Of a stretch of DNA of 64,000 nt, positions 54,663 to 64,000 are shown one piece after another (the first letter of the stretch is position 1; every line of letters starts with the position of its first letter). The position numbers were made by a program, and so were the translations under genes. The notes beneath the pieces were generated by a model. That model was not told where the DNA came from. It did not search any database and saw only the letters and a program-made list of their open reading frames with translations. The DNA comes from Nitzschia sp. DOCU1 (Eukaryota > Bacillariophyta > Bacillariophyceae > Bacillariales > Bacillariaceae): NCBI GenBank assembly GCA_951394045.1, contig OX595990.1:2472549-2536548 (forward strand), given 5' to 3'.

Positions 54663-56183
54663 ATGAAGATTTTTTCCTTCGTTCTCGTGCTAGCCGTTTC
54701 TGTCCAGTCGACCTTGGCATTGGTGACACCTACTACTTCGTCGTCGGTCGTCACTAAATCTACCCTGAACAGCAGCAAGACTCGGTTGCCTACTGCAGCA
54801 GACGCGGCCGCGGCAGAAATCCCACGAGGGGGAGAGGGCGGCACGGCTTCTATTCCCAGTGAAGTGTTCAACTTGATCAAGTCGATTGTAGGAGCAGGTG
54901 TATTGAGTCTTCCAGCAGGCAAGTACCACAAATGTATCGGCAAATCATTCATCCCTGATAGATACTATGCTCATTATGCGAGATTTCTTGTTTTGTTTGT
55001 TGTATCTATTGAATGAAATACAGGAGTTGCTGCCTTTGGAAATGCCCCTTCGGCGATTCTCCCTGCCACGGCGTTGATTTCCCTCATGGGCATCATTTCG
55101 GCCTATACCTTTGGATTGATTGGTCGTGTCAATCGAGCAACCAACACAGTTTCCTATTCGGATGCCTGGGATGAAACCGTGGGCAAGAAATCCTCCTTTA
55201 TTATTGCCTTTTCTTGCTTTATTGATTGCCTCTTTGGAAATCTCAGTTATTCCATGATTTTGGCCGATACCATGGTCAACTTGTTGGCCAGTGTCGGAGT
55301 GGGGATCACTCGTACTCAATCCTTGTTGGGAGTCACATCCATTGTCTTGTTGCCCCTTTGTCTCATGAAAAACTTGGCCAGTTTGGCGCCCTTTTCTCTA
55401 GTGGGTATCACGGGTATGCTCTACACTACCTTTGCCATGGTCATGCGTTATGTTGGTGGAGCGTATGCGGTTCCTGATGGACGGTTCTTGGCCACGGCCT
55501 TGACGGCACCCGTCTTTGGTAATGCCGGTGCCAAGGCAGTCTTGAGTGCCAAGTCTCTCATTTTGACATGCATGCTCAGCAATGCTTACATTGCTCACTT
55601 TAATGCTGGCAAGTATCTGGCAGAACTCAAGGACAATACTCTGGGACGATTCAACCAAGTCATTGCCTGGAGTTTTGGTGCCGCCATTACCTTGTATTCC
55701 ATCATTACGGCGGTCGGATTCTTGACCTTTGGAGCTGCCTCGAACGGTCTCATTCTCAACAATTATTCCAATCAGGATTTGATTATGAGTTTGTCCCGCA
55801 TTGCCGTGGCCATTAGTGTCACGGGCTCGTACCCTCTCTTGTTTGATGGAACCCGAGATGGTCTTTTGGATTTGTTCAAAATTCCCAAAGGCAATCGTAA
55901 CAATGCCTTGTTGAACAAATACACGTTTGGTATCTTGGCCTTTACTACCTTTGTGGCGTCCAAGTTGACAGATTTGGGTCTGGTGGCCAGTATCGGTGGT
56001 GCCACATTTGGTACGGCCTTGGTCTTTATTTATCCGACCCTCATGTTCCTCAAGGTCCAAGCCAAACGAGGCAAGAAGGGATCGTTTGAAAGCACCATTT
56101 GCAAGATCATTGCCGTGTTGGGAGTTGTCATGGGGGCAATCGGTACCAAGCTCGCCCTGAATGATGCATCCATGGGACATTAG
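54663..56183 (+). CDS. AAAP-family amino-acid transporter (paralogue 2), with a GC-AG intron
   Basis: 471 residues from exons 54663-54918 and 55024-56183. The 105-bp intron begins GCAAGT after GCAG, fitting the rare GC-AG class, and ends ATACAG; the split codon (G + GA) restores SLPAGVAAFGNAPS. No usable GT donor in this stretch gives the conserved sequence. N terminus: signal peptide MKIFSFVLVLAVSVQSTLAL followed by VTPTTSSS, without the Phe of paralogue 1, so its destination may be the endomembrane system. About 11 membrane helices; signature VFNLIKSIVGAGVLSLPAG, LPLCLMKNLASLAPFSLVG and GFLTFG with LILNNYS. The STAYMAHFNAPK stretch of the other paralogues reads SNAYIAHFNAGK and has no intron. 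Predicted proton-coupled amino-acid carrier, substrate unknown. Confidence 0.88.
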
Positions 56184-56244
56184 ATATGATGATTATATAA
56201 ATTGAGAAAAATCGCTATAGCAACTTGGTTTGACTAGAGTATTT

Positions 56245-58379
56245 CTATTCCTGCCGAGCCGTAGTATCATCAGTAGCGGGCTCCAGTTGAAGCTTGCGAG
56301 AGAAATTGTAAAGGTTCTTGGCATTGTAGTCGTTTCGGTATAGCTTTTGCGCCGCCTTTTCAACCTCGGGGTCATACAACTTTTGTACTTTTTTTGGATC
56401 GGACAAGAATTGGACTTGAGTAAAAATAGGCTGATCGTTAGTTTTGCCCCACCCCGTCTGACCATGCGCATCCCAAGCGCCGACCTTTTGCAACAAACGT
56501 TTGGCATCCTTTTGGATTGTATCGTAGTGACCTACAAAGTTGATGTATTGGAAATACTTGGGTTCCATGCGGTTGGCCTGTGGCCGCCAATACGGCTGAT
56601 CACAGTCTCGAATGACATTGACAAAATGATCAAAGGTAATTTCCGGGGAGTCGTAGCAACGACGTAAGGCCTTGCAACACATTTGCTTAAAATTGTCGCC
56701 ACGATCGGGAAGGACGTGTTCCAAATACGCTGCCAAGAGACGCAACTTGGGCTCTCGAACAAACATGGCGCGGGTATAGTCGGGACGGGTCATTAGATCG
56801 GACGCCACGTCGGGAGGAAAATCGGAAAGATAGACAAGTCCTTGGTGCTGATTCGCCTTTTCACGCCAATCCTCAAAGCCCAGTATGCGTCGAGCAAGGC
56901 GTCTCCAGTCGCCCGCTTGGACACCCTCCACTGGGAAGAAAATGAGTTTGTACTTTTCAATGACAATCGGACTGGAATCATCGTCTTGATGAGAATAAAT
57001 GTAATCATTGGTCCGCACGAAACGTTTGCCAGGAGCGTCGGGTAGATCATAGAGCTCAAAAATGTCGCTGGTCTAATAAAAGTAAGGATGGAAGTGAGAG
57101 ACACTCCTTTCCCCGTCAACACCATATGGTGACAAGCGATACTTACGATAAGAGTCCGGTTCGACAACCAATACGCTTGAAACTGCCTCCATACTTTTCG
57201 ATAGTTTCGTAAATCTTTGAAAAAGGCCCCCGGATACTTGCTATCATCCAAACTGTGTGCCCACAACATGTTGACAAGAGACGTGGCGCGATTCCGAAAC
57301 ATCCAATTACCATCGTAGACGCGATGGATGAGCATACGAGATCCAGGAACGTTTGCGGTATGTATGGTTACATTCCGAGGTGCATCCTTGTACACTTGGG
57401 AATAGGTAAAGACAAAATTACCAATGTCCACGTCTTCATGCCGAATCGCAAGCTGGGAACGCTGCACAAGATCCGAACTGATAAAATCTGCCAAATCGGG
57501 TGACATCCAATAAAACGAACCGCCCATGTAGACATCACCCACTAAATCCAATGGACAGGGATGTGTGTCCTCAATATTTGGATCACAGGCCGTAGCAACA
57601 TGAGGATTGCCCCCATACACTAATCGATTGTGCGGTCGACGAGGCAGTGGTTGTCGTGTGGTGATAAAGTCCAAGAATGCGGGAACAAACAGCAGCGTAT
57701 CGGAATCAATTTTGCCAATATAGTCAATCGGCACGTCTTTTGCTATCATGGATGCATATTTGAAAAAGGTTTGTGACTTGCCGTCCTCCAAATTTTCTCG
57801 AATGTTGAGATAAATCACATCGTCTTCGTCGTCCTCGCCGAGAGTAGTAGTACCATTCAGGGTAATGGGAAACGATGCATTGGGTGCCACGAGTTCGGTT
57901 GGTGCATTGTCATTACCTCCTCCCACAACAAAGACGTAGATCAGTTGACATTCTCGTAGCGGTACTCGTTGGCGCTGAACATTAACGAGAGAGCAAATTC
58001 GGTTGGCATCATCCAAGTAGAGATCCTGGTAGAAGCTCAGGTACGTTTCGCGGACCACTTTTCGCCGTTCTACTTCATCCATTACTGTCAGTATTCCCAA
58101 TAGAAATGTAGGGCCACCAGAAAAGTAATCATCTGGAATCGGCGGCGTATAGAATGTCGATACTGCTGATGCTGATTGATGATCTCCTTGGCGTGGCGCT
58201 GGGTCCAAATGGATTGACGTCGTCATGTCCTGATGTTGTTCCCAGTCCACGACAGCACTGCCACGGATACTCAAGACATTTGTCAGGACCGTGTAGATGA
58301 CAGCAACTCCAATGACAAGTTGCAATTGTAGTTTGTAACGGCGCCTCGAGAGGAGGAGGCCTTGACGGAAGCCCGCCAT
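56245..58379 (-). CDS. GT31 - sulfotransferase bifunctional protein
   Basis: 686 residues from exons 58379-57147 and 57072-56245 (74-bp intron, GTAAGT donor, ATTAG acceptor, phase 0). N terminus: short cytosolic tail with RRRYKLQLQ then a signal-anchor helix (LVIGVAVIYTVLTNV), giving a type II Golgi protein. GT31 domain about 88-400: PTFLLGILTVMDEVERRKVV, KIDSDTLLFVPAFLDFI with the DxD (DSD), CPLDLVGDVYMGGSFYWMSP and RHEDVDIGNFVF. The sulfotransferase domain follows the intron: TSDIFELYDLPDAPGKRFV, KLIFFPVEGVQAGDWRRLAR (5'-PAPS region) and FVREPKLRLLAAYLEHV (3'-phosphate region), then PYWRPQANRMEPKYFQ. The gene has the same order as the GT31-GT31-sulfotransferase gene at the left end of the window, which runs in the opposite direction. 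Likely adds and sulfates a hexose on a glycan. Confidence 0.88.
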
Positions 58380-58896
58380 GACTCGAAAGAATGAAGCAAT
58401 TTCGATGTTCTTGCCGCGCCAAAAACTGGTGTGGTTTCGGGACAGGAAATTATCATTGAATCATTGGAGGAAAAGAAAATTATGGCTACCTAGAGACAGA
58501 TTTCCCTATCGGAAGCTAGGGTAGAGTAGTGTTGAAGATGAGAATGAAGGTCGAAAGGGGGCCGATATATCATCGTGGCCATCATCATTTTTTGTGACAG
58601 CGGTCGTAGTTTTGGGTCACGATTTGTGACCGCGCGCGTGTCACGCCAAATCTGATGCCAATCCCCGTCGCCAAAAAAGAAAACGTCGCCCCCCCCCCCG
58701 CACAGTTTCATTTTTTTGTGTTGGAAAGTCATTCCAACACCGTGCATGAGTGAGAGGATAGTTACCAGGGCCACACCAGACGATTATTTGTCGGGCTCTT
58801 TCATATAAACATCCAACCAATATCATCTTGGGTGAATTATTTAGCCTGTGGGGAGACAGTCCACGAAAGAAGCCGTCGATTTCAACCAATGACTGA
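58380..58896. promoter_or_regulatory. Divergent interval with a poly-C run
   Basis: 517 bp between the leftward GT31-sulfotransferase gene and the rightward SET-like gene. An 11-base C run lies at 58689-58699, next to CGCGCGCG-type sequence (58632-58640). Promoter content is assumed from position. Confidence 0.45.
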
Positions 58897-60147
58897 ATGA
58901 CCACCATCATCATGGCCAGATCCTACTTGGCTCCTTCGCGAAATGGCTATGGCTGGGGGGTCTATGCGTCACAGGCCTTCCAAAAGGGTGATATCGTGGA
59001 TATAGCACCCATGTTTCTCCGCATCGATTTGGAAGAACATCGTGCACCCGTTCTCAAAGAAACGATTCTCAACAATTATCACTATGAATATTTTGGATGG
59101 GATGGAATTCGAGGCAAAGTCTGTCAATATTCCATGATATCCTTTGGAATGACACTATATTACAATCATCAGAGTCCACCACCAAAGAAAGAATTGAATT
59201 CTAAGAATAGACGGGATGATGATTCGATCACTGAATGTGTGGGCGGCCCCAACATTGAACAGCGCAAGGTGGGCATGGAACCCGACATGGATTTTCCCGA
59301 CCGATCCGTGGCAATTGTCTACTTTGCATTGCGAGATATCGAGGCGGGTGAAGAACTGCTGGTGGACTATGGGGGTTCCGATTGGTTCAAGGGGCGAGGT
59401 ATGCATGAAATTGTCACGACAACGACGACAAGTCCAAACGACAATCCTGACCAAAACTTGGCCGACCAGATAAAGGAATCTCAGTCTAAACAGCACAAGC
59501 TAATGCAAGAGTTGTCTGGAAAAGTCTACGGTGGCTACCATCAGCAAGTGTTTCGTTCCGTCATGGACTGTCTAGACGAAGAAGCTCGAGCTTGCAATCC
59601 TTTCCGGCTCGAGACAATCGTGGACCAACTTCCAAGTGACAAGTCTTGCTTTGGCAGTGTTTCGGCCAGTAAGCACATTGAAAAGGGAGAGACCATTGAA
59701 TATGTACCAGCCTTGCTATTGCGAAAGGATTTGACGGAGTCCACGCTGTTGGAGCCACTCGCGTTCTCCTGGCAAGATATGGACGAAACCTCACCAGCGT
59801 TTGCAAACGGGCGACCTATTCAAGTGAATGTGCAATACCAGCCCGATCTGGACAAAGCTGTCACTTCGACCAAAGTACAAATTCCAACAGAACAGTCAGT
59901 GTTGTTTGCCTTGGCGGGCACTATTAGCTTGATGGCACGAGCCTCTCGGCAGGATGGAGCCTTCAATGCAGTTCTACATGTGGAAACAGATCCGTACAAT
60001 GAAGACGGCTTTTGCGTTCGTGCCATTGCCTGTCACGCTATAGTACCAGGAGACCGAATTGTACTTGGCGTCTCGGGATGGAATCCAAGTTTGGCCGAGA
60101 CGATAGTTGAGGAACTTTGCCTGACTGGCCAACCATTCAGTCAATGA
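58897..60147 (+). CDS. SET-domain-like protein with duplicated halves
   Basis: Up to 416 residues, single exon; the ATG at 58912 (MARSYLAPS) has the better context and would give 411. First half: SET-like strands GYGWGVYASQAFQKGDIVDI, YSMISFGMTLYYNHQ (the Asn-His of the cofactor pocket, where SET enzymes have NHS), then DIEAGEELLVDYGGSDW (GEEL...DYG). The catalytic-Tyr region is plausible, but a full set of SAM-binding residues was not confirmed. Second half (about 240-400): CFGSVSASKHIEKGETIEYV, then SVLFALAGTISLMARAS and VPGDRIVLGVSGWNPS, repeating the first half in outline but without the NH and DYG, so a degenerate copy. SET proteins methylate lysines of histones or other proteins; substrate unknown. 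Divergent from the GT31-sulfotransferase gene. Confidence 0.75.
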   Translation: MTTIIMARSYLAPSRNGYGWGVYASQAFQKGDIVDIAPMFLRIDLEEHRAPVLKETILNNYHYEYFGWDGIRGKVCQYSMISFGMTLYYNHQSPPPKKELNSKNRRDDDSITECVGGPNIEQRKVGMEPDMDFPDRSVAIVYFALRDIEAGEELLVDYGGSDWFKGRGMHEIVTTTTTSPNDNPDQNLADQIKESQSKQHKLMQELSGKVYGGYHQQVFRSVMDCLDEEARACNPFRLETIVDQLPSDKSCFGSVSASKHIEKGETIEYVPALLLRKDLTESTLLEPLAFSWQDMDETSPAFANGRPIQVNVQYQPDLDKAVTSTKVQIPTEQSVLFALAGTISLMARASRQDGAFNAVLHVETDPYNEDGFCVRAIACHAIVPGDRIVLGVSGWNPSLAETIVEELCLTGQPFSQ

Positions 60148-60829
60148 GTGCCGCGGGTCGACCCTAGTTCGGTTTGAAGGAGTAAATGCCCGTTCTCCAA
60201 TGGGACATCTGTGATCTTCTCAATATTCCACGCCATGGATTCCAGTCTGCATCATGTGCGAGCTCGCTCACGTTATTTCACGTAGAATTGGAGCCCTCGT
60301 GACAAAAGGCTTGTTCCGTCGCTATCATGGACAGCTCACGTCAGTTCGCAACGAAGCCTTGGATATGACAAAGGTTTCATTTCGGTATTAGAAGAGACTC
60401 TCTCTTTACTAGCTAGCAATTGTTGGCCGACCACGGCTTACAGTAGTATCGATAGCAACAAAAGGGTGTCGCCAATGTAGCAACCGATCGAGGAAGTCGA
60501 CAATGACTCAATCGAATGCAAAGATGATGTCATCCTTGATGAGTCATGAGCATCAAGCCACAACCGAAAAAAAAACCGATACGCCATTCGTCTGGCTGTC
60601 GCTCAGTATCGACGAGGAGGGCAGGCGCGGTATGTTGAGAGAGCTCGCAGCAACTTTCGCCTTTGCTATCCACAACGACGAGAGAGAGCGAGAAAAGATC
60701 GGAAAATGCAAACGGCCGGATCCAGGAGAGATCGGCGACGATGACACAAGTTCCCGCCTTTTGGCTCTTCTCCCTCATTTTACACTACGAGAGCCCCGCA
60801 TTCAAACGGCCAGCATCTTACCGTATAAT
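60148..60829. promoter_or_regulatory. Upstream region of transporter paralogue 3
   Basis: 682 bp. The transporter frame is open from 60503 but that stretch lacks family features and precedes the signal peptide, so I treat it as 5' flank. No RNA gene seen. Confidence 0.4.
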
Positions 60830-62500
60830 ATGAGAGTTACTCTTGCATTGTTGGTGGCGGCCTTTTCGTCATCGAGCGCCGTGAAAATCCCCGAGAAGTC
60901 CTGGGCCGTCATCGGATATGAGAAATTCAAAGATCCTCCTGCCAATCGGCGCCGAGCTGCAAAATTTACGCCCCCTTCGGCTGCAACCGCAAAGAAATCA
61001 ACTGAGGAAGCCCCTGCCCCCAGTCCTGTGTCCAAAGCCCTCGTTGGTATCGGCGCTGCTGCCGCATTTGCTGCCATTTCAGGCGGCTTGCTGGCCAGTG
61101 AACCCAAAGCTCAATATGCGCTGGTTCAGGCCATCAAGAAGCCCGTGGTAGTGGTGAAAAAAGTCGAAGCGCCGAAGAATCAAGAAGGTGCCTCTATCCC
61201 CAACGAAGTCTTTAACCTCGTCAAGGCGATTGTAGGTGTCGGCGTCCTCAGTCTGCCAGCTGGAGTAGCTGCTTTTGGAAGCGCTCCATCTGCGTTCATT
61301 CCCGCTGGGATTCTGATTGTGATCATCGGTATTTTGTCCGGCTTTGGATTTTCCTTGATTGGTAAAGTGTGCGCCTATACGGGTGCCAAAAGTTATCGCG
61401 AAGCTTGGAGCCGTACCGTTGGCGAGAAAACATCTTGGATTCCGGCTTGGTCGGCAACTTGCAAAACGTTCATGGCCTGCCTTGCCTACTCCATGGTCTT
61501 GGGAGATACTTTCTCTAGCTTGTTGGAGACTGGTCGCAACGGAACGTTGCTTTCGGTAACGCTTTTGGTGTTGACTCCACTGTGTTTGATGAAGGATCTT
61601 AAATCTTTGGCCCCGTTTTCTCTGTTGGGAGTCATGGGAATGACATATACAGCACTCGCCATGACTGTCAGGTGGTTGGACGGAAGCTACAGTGTTGTTG
61701 GCGACGAAGTTGGTACTCTGGCCTCCGAGGTCGCCAAGCACTTGCGACCCAAGTTTGGCAACCTGGGCGTTTCGAGCGTCCTGACACCCAATGCGTTGAT
61801 CTTGGTCTGCATGCTCTCCACGGCATACATGGTACGTTTGTGTGTCAACGACGGACATAATATACAATTTTGATTCTTCTCACCAGCGCCTCGTCTCTCT
61901 GTTTGTTCCGACCAGGCTCACTTCAATGCCCCCAAGTTTTACTTGGAATTGAAGAATAACACCATCAAGCGCTACAATGCCGTAGTTTCTTGGAGTTTTG
62001 GTCTCTCGATCTTGTTGATGGGTTTCATCACCATGGTTGGATTCTTGACATTTGGAAAGTCTTGTGACGGTTTGGTTTTGAATAACTACGCCGGAAGCGA
62101 CGTCTGGATGGGATTCTCCCGCGTGGCTGTTGCTGTCTCTTTGGTATTTTCGTACCCCTTGGCATTCACTGGATTCCGCGATGGTTTTATGGATTTGGCG
62201 CAAATTTCCATGGAGCAACGGACTTCGGGACTGATGAATTTGGTCACCATTTCCTTGTTGGGTGTCATTACCTTTTTGGCTTGCACATTAACGGACGTCA
62301 GCTTTGTGTTGGCCTTTGGAGGTGCCACGTTGGGCAATGCTTTGACCTACGTCTATCCAGCATTGATGTACCGCACAGTTGTTCGTCAACAAGGACGAAA
62401 GGGAGAAGGCTTTGGAATGGCAGTGGCCACCGGCTCTGCTATTTTGGGAACTATTATGGGATTGATCGGAGCTGCCATGGCGTTGAAAAGTCTGGAGTAA
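60830..62500 (+). CDS. AAAP-family amino-acid transporter (paralogue 3)
   Basis: 528 residues from exons 60830-61831 and 61916-62500 (84-bp intron, GTACGT donor, GACCAG acceptor, phase 0, just before AHFNAPK). Starts with a signal peptide MRVTLALLVAAFSSSSAVKI; no Phe at the expected cleavage site. About 120 extra residues precede the transporter core: a Lys/Pro/Ala-rich stretch and a possible extra membrane helix (LVGIGAAAAFAAISGGLL, about 75-95). Core signature: VFNLVKAIVGVGVLSLPAGV, LVLTPLCLMKDLKSLAPFSL, NAPKFYLELKNNTIKRYNAV, GFLTFGKSCDGLVLNNYAG and TDVSFVLAFGGATLGNALTY. About 11 helices. The intron position is 7 codons upstream of the one in paralogue 1. Neutral/aromatic amino-acid proton symport is typical of the family, substrate not determined. 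Confidence 0.88.
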
Positions 62501-62898
62501 AGATAACAAATTGGTCCCAAGAGGTCTCGCTGCCGCGATACGTTGCTCCATTCGCCGCCTACTGTTAACGCCTAGAAACTATCTTGAAATGGGGTCATTG
62601 CCGAGCTATTACTAGGGTGAAATTCTGTTCGAGGATCCGTGCGAGATTGACAAGGGCACCAGCTGTCAACGTAAACTTTCTTCCATCAAAGCATGTTTGT
62701 GGCTCAACTAGTCCCCCCCCAAAGATCCTCATTCTTCTGCCACCCATTGGCCACCGGGGGTGTCACGAGGATGTCTCTTGCCTCAAGAAGTTTGTTTGTT
62801 AGGTCTTGTACCAAGTTGAAACTAGTCTCAAAAAGAGGGGATTCCTCCTGAGCGTTTGAAGGTGAACCCAGGTCTACTCCACAATGCTGGTGTGCCTG
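62501..62898. other. 3' intergenic between convergent genes
   Basis: 398 bp between the stop of transporter paralogue 3 and the stop of the leftward CPBP protease gene. No gene or repeat recognised. Confidence 0.4.
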
Positions 62899-63492
62899 CT
62901 AACTGGATTCTCTATCTTTGGTCGAACGTCGATCCCACCCCATCAACTTGGCTTCTCCTCCAAAAAAGTCTCTCCAGAATGCCACAGGTACTCCGTGTGT
63001 AACCGCTGCTGCCCAAGCACTCCCACCACTGACCCAATAGGACGCTGTGGTTCCACCAAGGACTATAGTAGCTAGCAGAAGAAAGCGTGGATCATCAAAG
63101 ACACTGCGACCGCGAGGCCACACAGTCCGGGCGGCGATGGGATGTGACATGACGTGTATCACCAAGACTCCACATGCCCATCCCATCCAGCTCCCTGATA
63201 ACGACGACGACGGTGGAGGCAACATAGCACCTCGCCAGATGACTTCTTCGACCAGAGACGGAAAGATTAACGCGGAGAGCGGCTTGAGACAAGCCAGGGC
63301 TGTTCGGGGAGGATCCAGGTCGTCAAGTGGGTGGACAAAGCCCGTTTTAGCAGCCACAGCACCAGCTGTACAGGTCGTTAATAAGGTGATGCCCGCCACT
63401 TGATACCACGCTGCCGCCGAAGGAAGCGTCGTCAAGGAGACGACCGCTCGTTGAGCGAATGGAATCATTCGTTCTCGATACAGAGCGGCCAA
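62899..63492 (-). CDS. CPBP (CAAX/ABI) intramembrane metalloprotease
   Basis: 197 residues, single exon. Four hydrophobic stretches: about 28-48 (WYQVAGITLLTTCTAGAVAA), 67-80 (CLKPLSALIFPSLV), 103-120 (MGWACGVLVIHVMSH) and 137-162 (FLLLATIVLGGTTASYWVSG). The family signature is complete: FPSLVEEVIWRGAMLP gives EExxxR (Glu82-Glu83, Arg87), HVMSHP has His113/His117, and AAAVTHGVPVAFWRDFFGG gives the final His166. These residues bind the catalytic water or metal in Rce1/CPBP proteases, which process prenylated or other membrane substrates; plastid members occur in algae and plants. The start could also be Met9 (MIPFAQRAVV). No clear plastid leader. The annotation rests on the motif set, length (short for the family) and hydrophobicity. 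Confidence 0.8.
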   Translation of the reverse strand: MAALYRERMIPFAQRAVVSLTTLPSAAAWYQVAGITLLTTCTAGAVAAKTGFVHPLDDLDPPRTALACLKPLSALIFPSLVEEVIWRGAMLPPPSSSLSGSWMGWACGVLVIHVMSHPIAARTVWPRGRSVFDDPRFLLLATIVLGGTTASYWVSGGSAWAAAVTHGVPVAFWRDFFGGEAKLMGWDRRSTKDRESS

Positions 63493-63856
63493 TCGACAAA
63501 AGCTTAGGTATATCCTGTATTAATAAACAGTCTGAGTAGTTTTGGTCTGAGATCGGGCCAAAAGAGTTGCCGACGAAGAAAGATTGGGAACAACTACCTG
63601 ATAGAGAACAACTGCGAAGACATAAATGAATACGCATTTTTAGAGTTCGGATGGATCTTTTGCTTTGAGTCGATGCAGTCAAACATTCTCAACGGAAAAA
63701 TGCCCTGCGGGCGTCCACACCCGATACACTTCATTCCATTTTCCCGCCAACCCCACCCGAAAAGTTGACAACGGACCACATCAACACCACAAAATCTGCA
63801 CGAATAACTCAAAAGCACCATCGAGACTTTACTGGGTCACAGCCCGTTATCCAACC
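63493..63856. promoter_or_regulatory. Divergent interval at right end
   Basis: 364 bp between the leftward CPBP gene and the rightward start at 63857; promoters of both genes are expected here. Confidence 0.4.
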
Positions 63857-64000
63857 ATGATACAACAACAGAAAAGGCTTTCGAGCTTACTGCAGTTGAC
63901 TCTGGTCATCCTTCTTTTCGTCGATCCATTGTCGTTGCCTAATCCCGTCCGAGCCGAGGGGGCTGGTGACAATGTGGACGAGATTGATAAAGGTAGCGAG
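63857..64000 (+). CDS. Secreted or membrane protein, 3' partial (runs off window)
   Basis: ATG at 63857 opens a frame that stays open to the last base (48 codons). It encodes a signal peptide: MIQQQKRLSSLLQLTLVILL followed by FVDPLSLPNPVRAEG, with a likely cleavage site after VRA, then an acidic stretch (GAGDNVDEIDKGSE). The remainder lies outside the window, so the product cannot be named. Confidence 0.6.
   Translation, partial: MIQQQKRLSSLLQLTLVILLFVDPLSLPNPVRAEGAGDNVDEIDKGSE

Noticed and set aside
60503..60829. N-terminal extension of transporter paralogue 3
   Set aside because: The frame is open but the sequence has no homology to the paralogues and the signal peptide begins at 60830.

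Overview
The window is nuclear DNA of a stramenopile alga, most likely a diatom. Intron-bearing genes are tightly packed on both strands, and most introns are 74-143 bp with GT-AG ends. One UDP-glucose pyrophosphorylase/phosphoglucomutase fusion is of the kind described from diatoms and oomycetes. Two proteins carry bipartite plastid leaders with a phenylalanine at the predicted signal cleavage site (like the diatom ASAFAP motif). I cannot name the species. All exon structures below were read by eye from splice consensus, frame continuity and comparison of paralogues within the window.

Layout. 0-2.4 kb: end of a modular secretory-pathway enzyme, GT31 - GT31 - sulfotransferase. 2.4-6.5 kb: a small membrane protein, a short secreted-protein gene and gene-poor DNA. 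6.5-10.7 kb: plastid HSP90, an ISCA2-type Fe-S assembly protein and a probable histone-fold protein. 11-15.8 kb: a decayed partial copy of the UGP-PGM gene followed by the intact gene. 16.8-20 kb: a Myb-like protein with a C-terminal membrane anchor and a tandem NmrA-like protein. 20.7-25.4 kb: three disordered proteins that share an uncharacterised short acidic/aromatic motif. 26.5-32 kb: a protein with repeated RRxSF modules facing a three-exon GT2 polysaccharide-synthase-like gene, with a 170-bp tandem duplication between them. 33.6-37.7 kb: an ARFRP1-like GTPase with a very large insertion, and a photolyase/cryptochrome-family protein ending in an NZF zinc finger. 39.2-43.3 kb: an NTF2-like protein and a large acidic protein. 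43.5-51.2 kb: an apparently intact two-ORF non-LTR retrotransposon. 51.6-62.5 kb: three paralogous AAAP amino-acid transporters interleaved with a second GT31-sulfotransferase gene and a SET-like protein. 62.9-64 kb: a CPBP intramembrane protease and the start of a secreted or membrane protein.

Functional links. UGP-PGM would supply UDP-glucose. The GT2 and the GT31-sulfotransferase enzymes would consume nucleotide sugars and PAPS to make and sulfate cell-surface polysaccharide or glycoprotein. The three transporters look like local duplications with divergent N-terminal leaders and different intron positions.

Most striking items: the GT31-sulfotransferase modular genes, whose module boundaries fall on phase-0 introns; the photolyase with PIP-like motifs and a ubiquitin-type NZF finger; the ARFRP1-like GTPase split by about 240 residues and lacking its G4 motif; and the full-length retrotransposon with a TAATG stop-start overlap, N-terminal C2H2 fingers and a C-terminal CCHC/restriction-like endonuclease.
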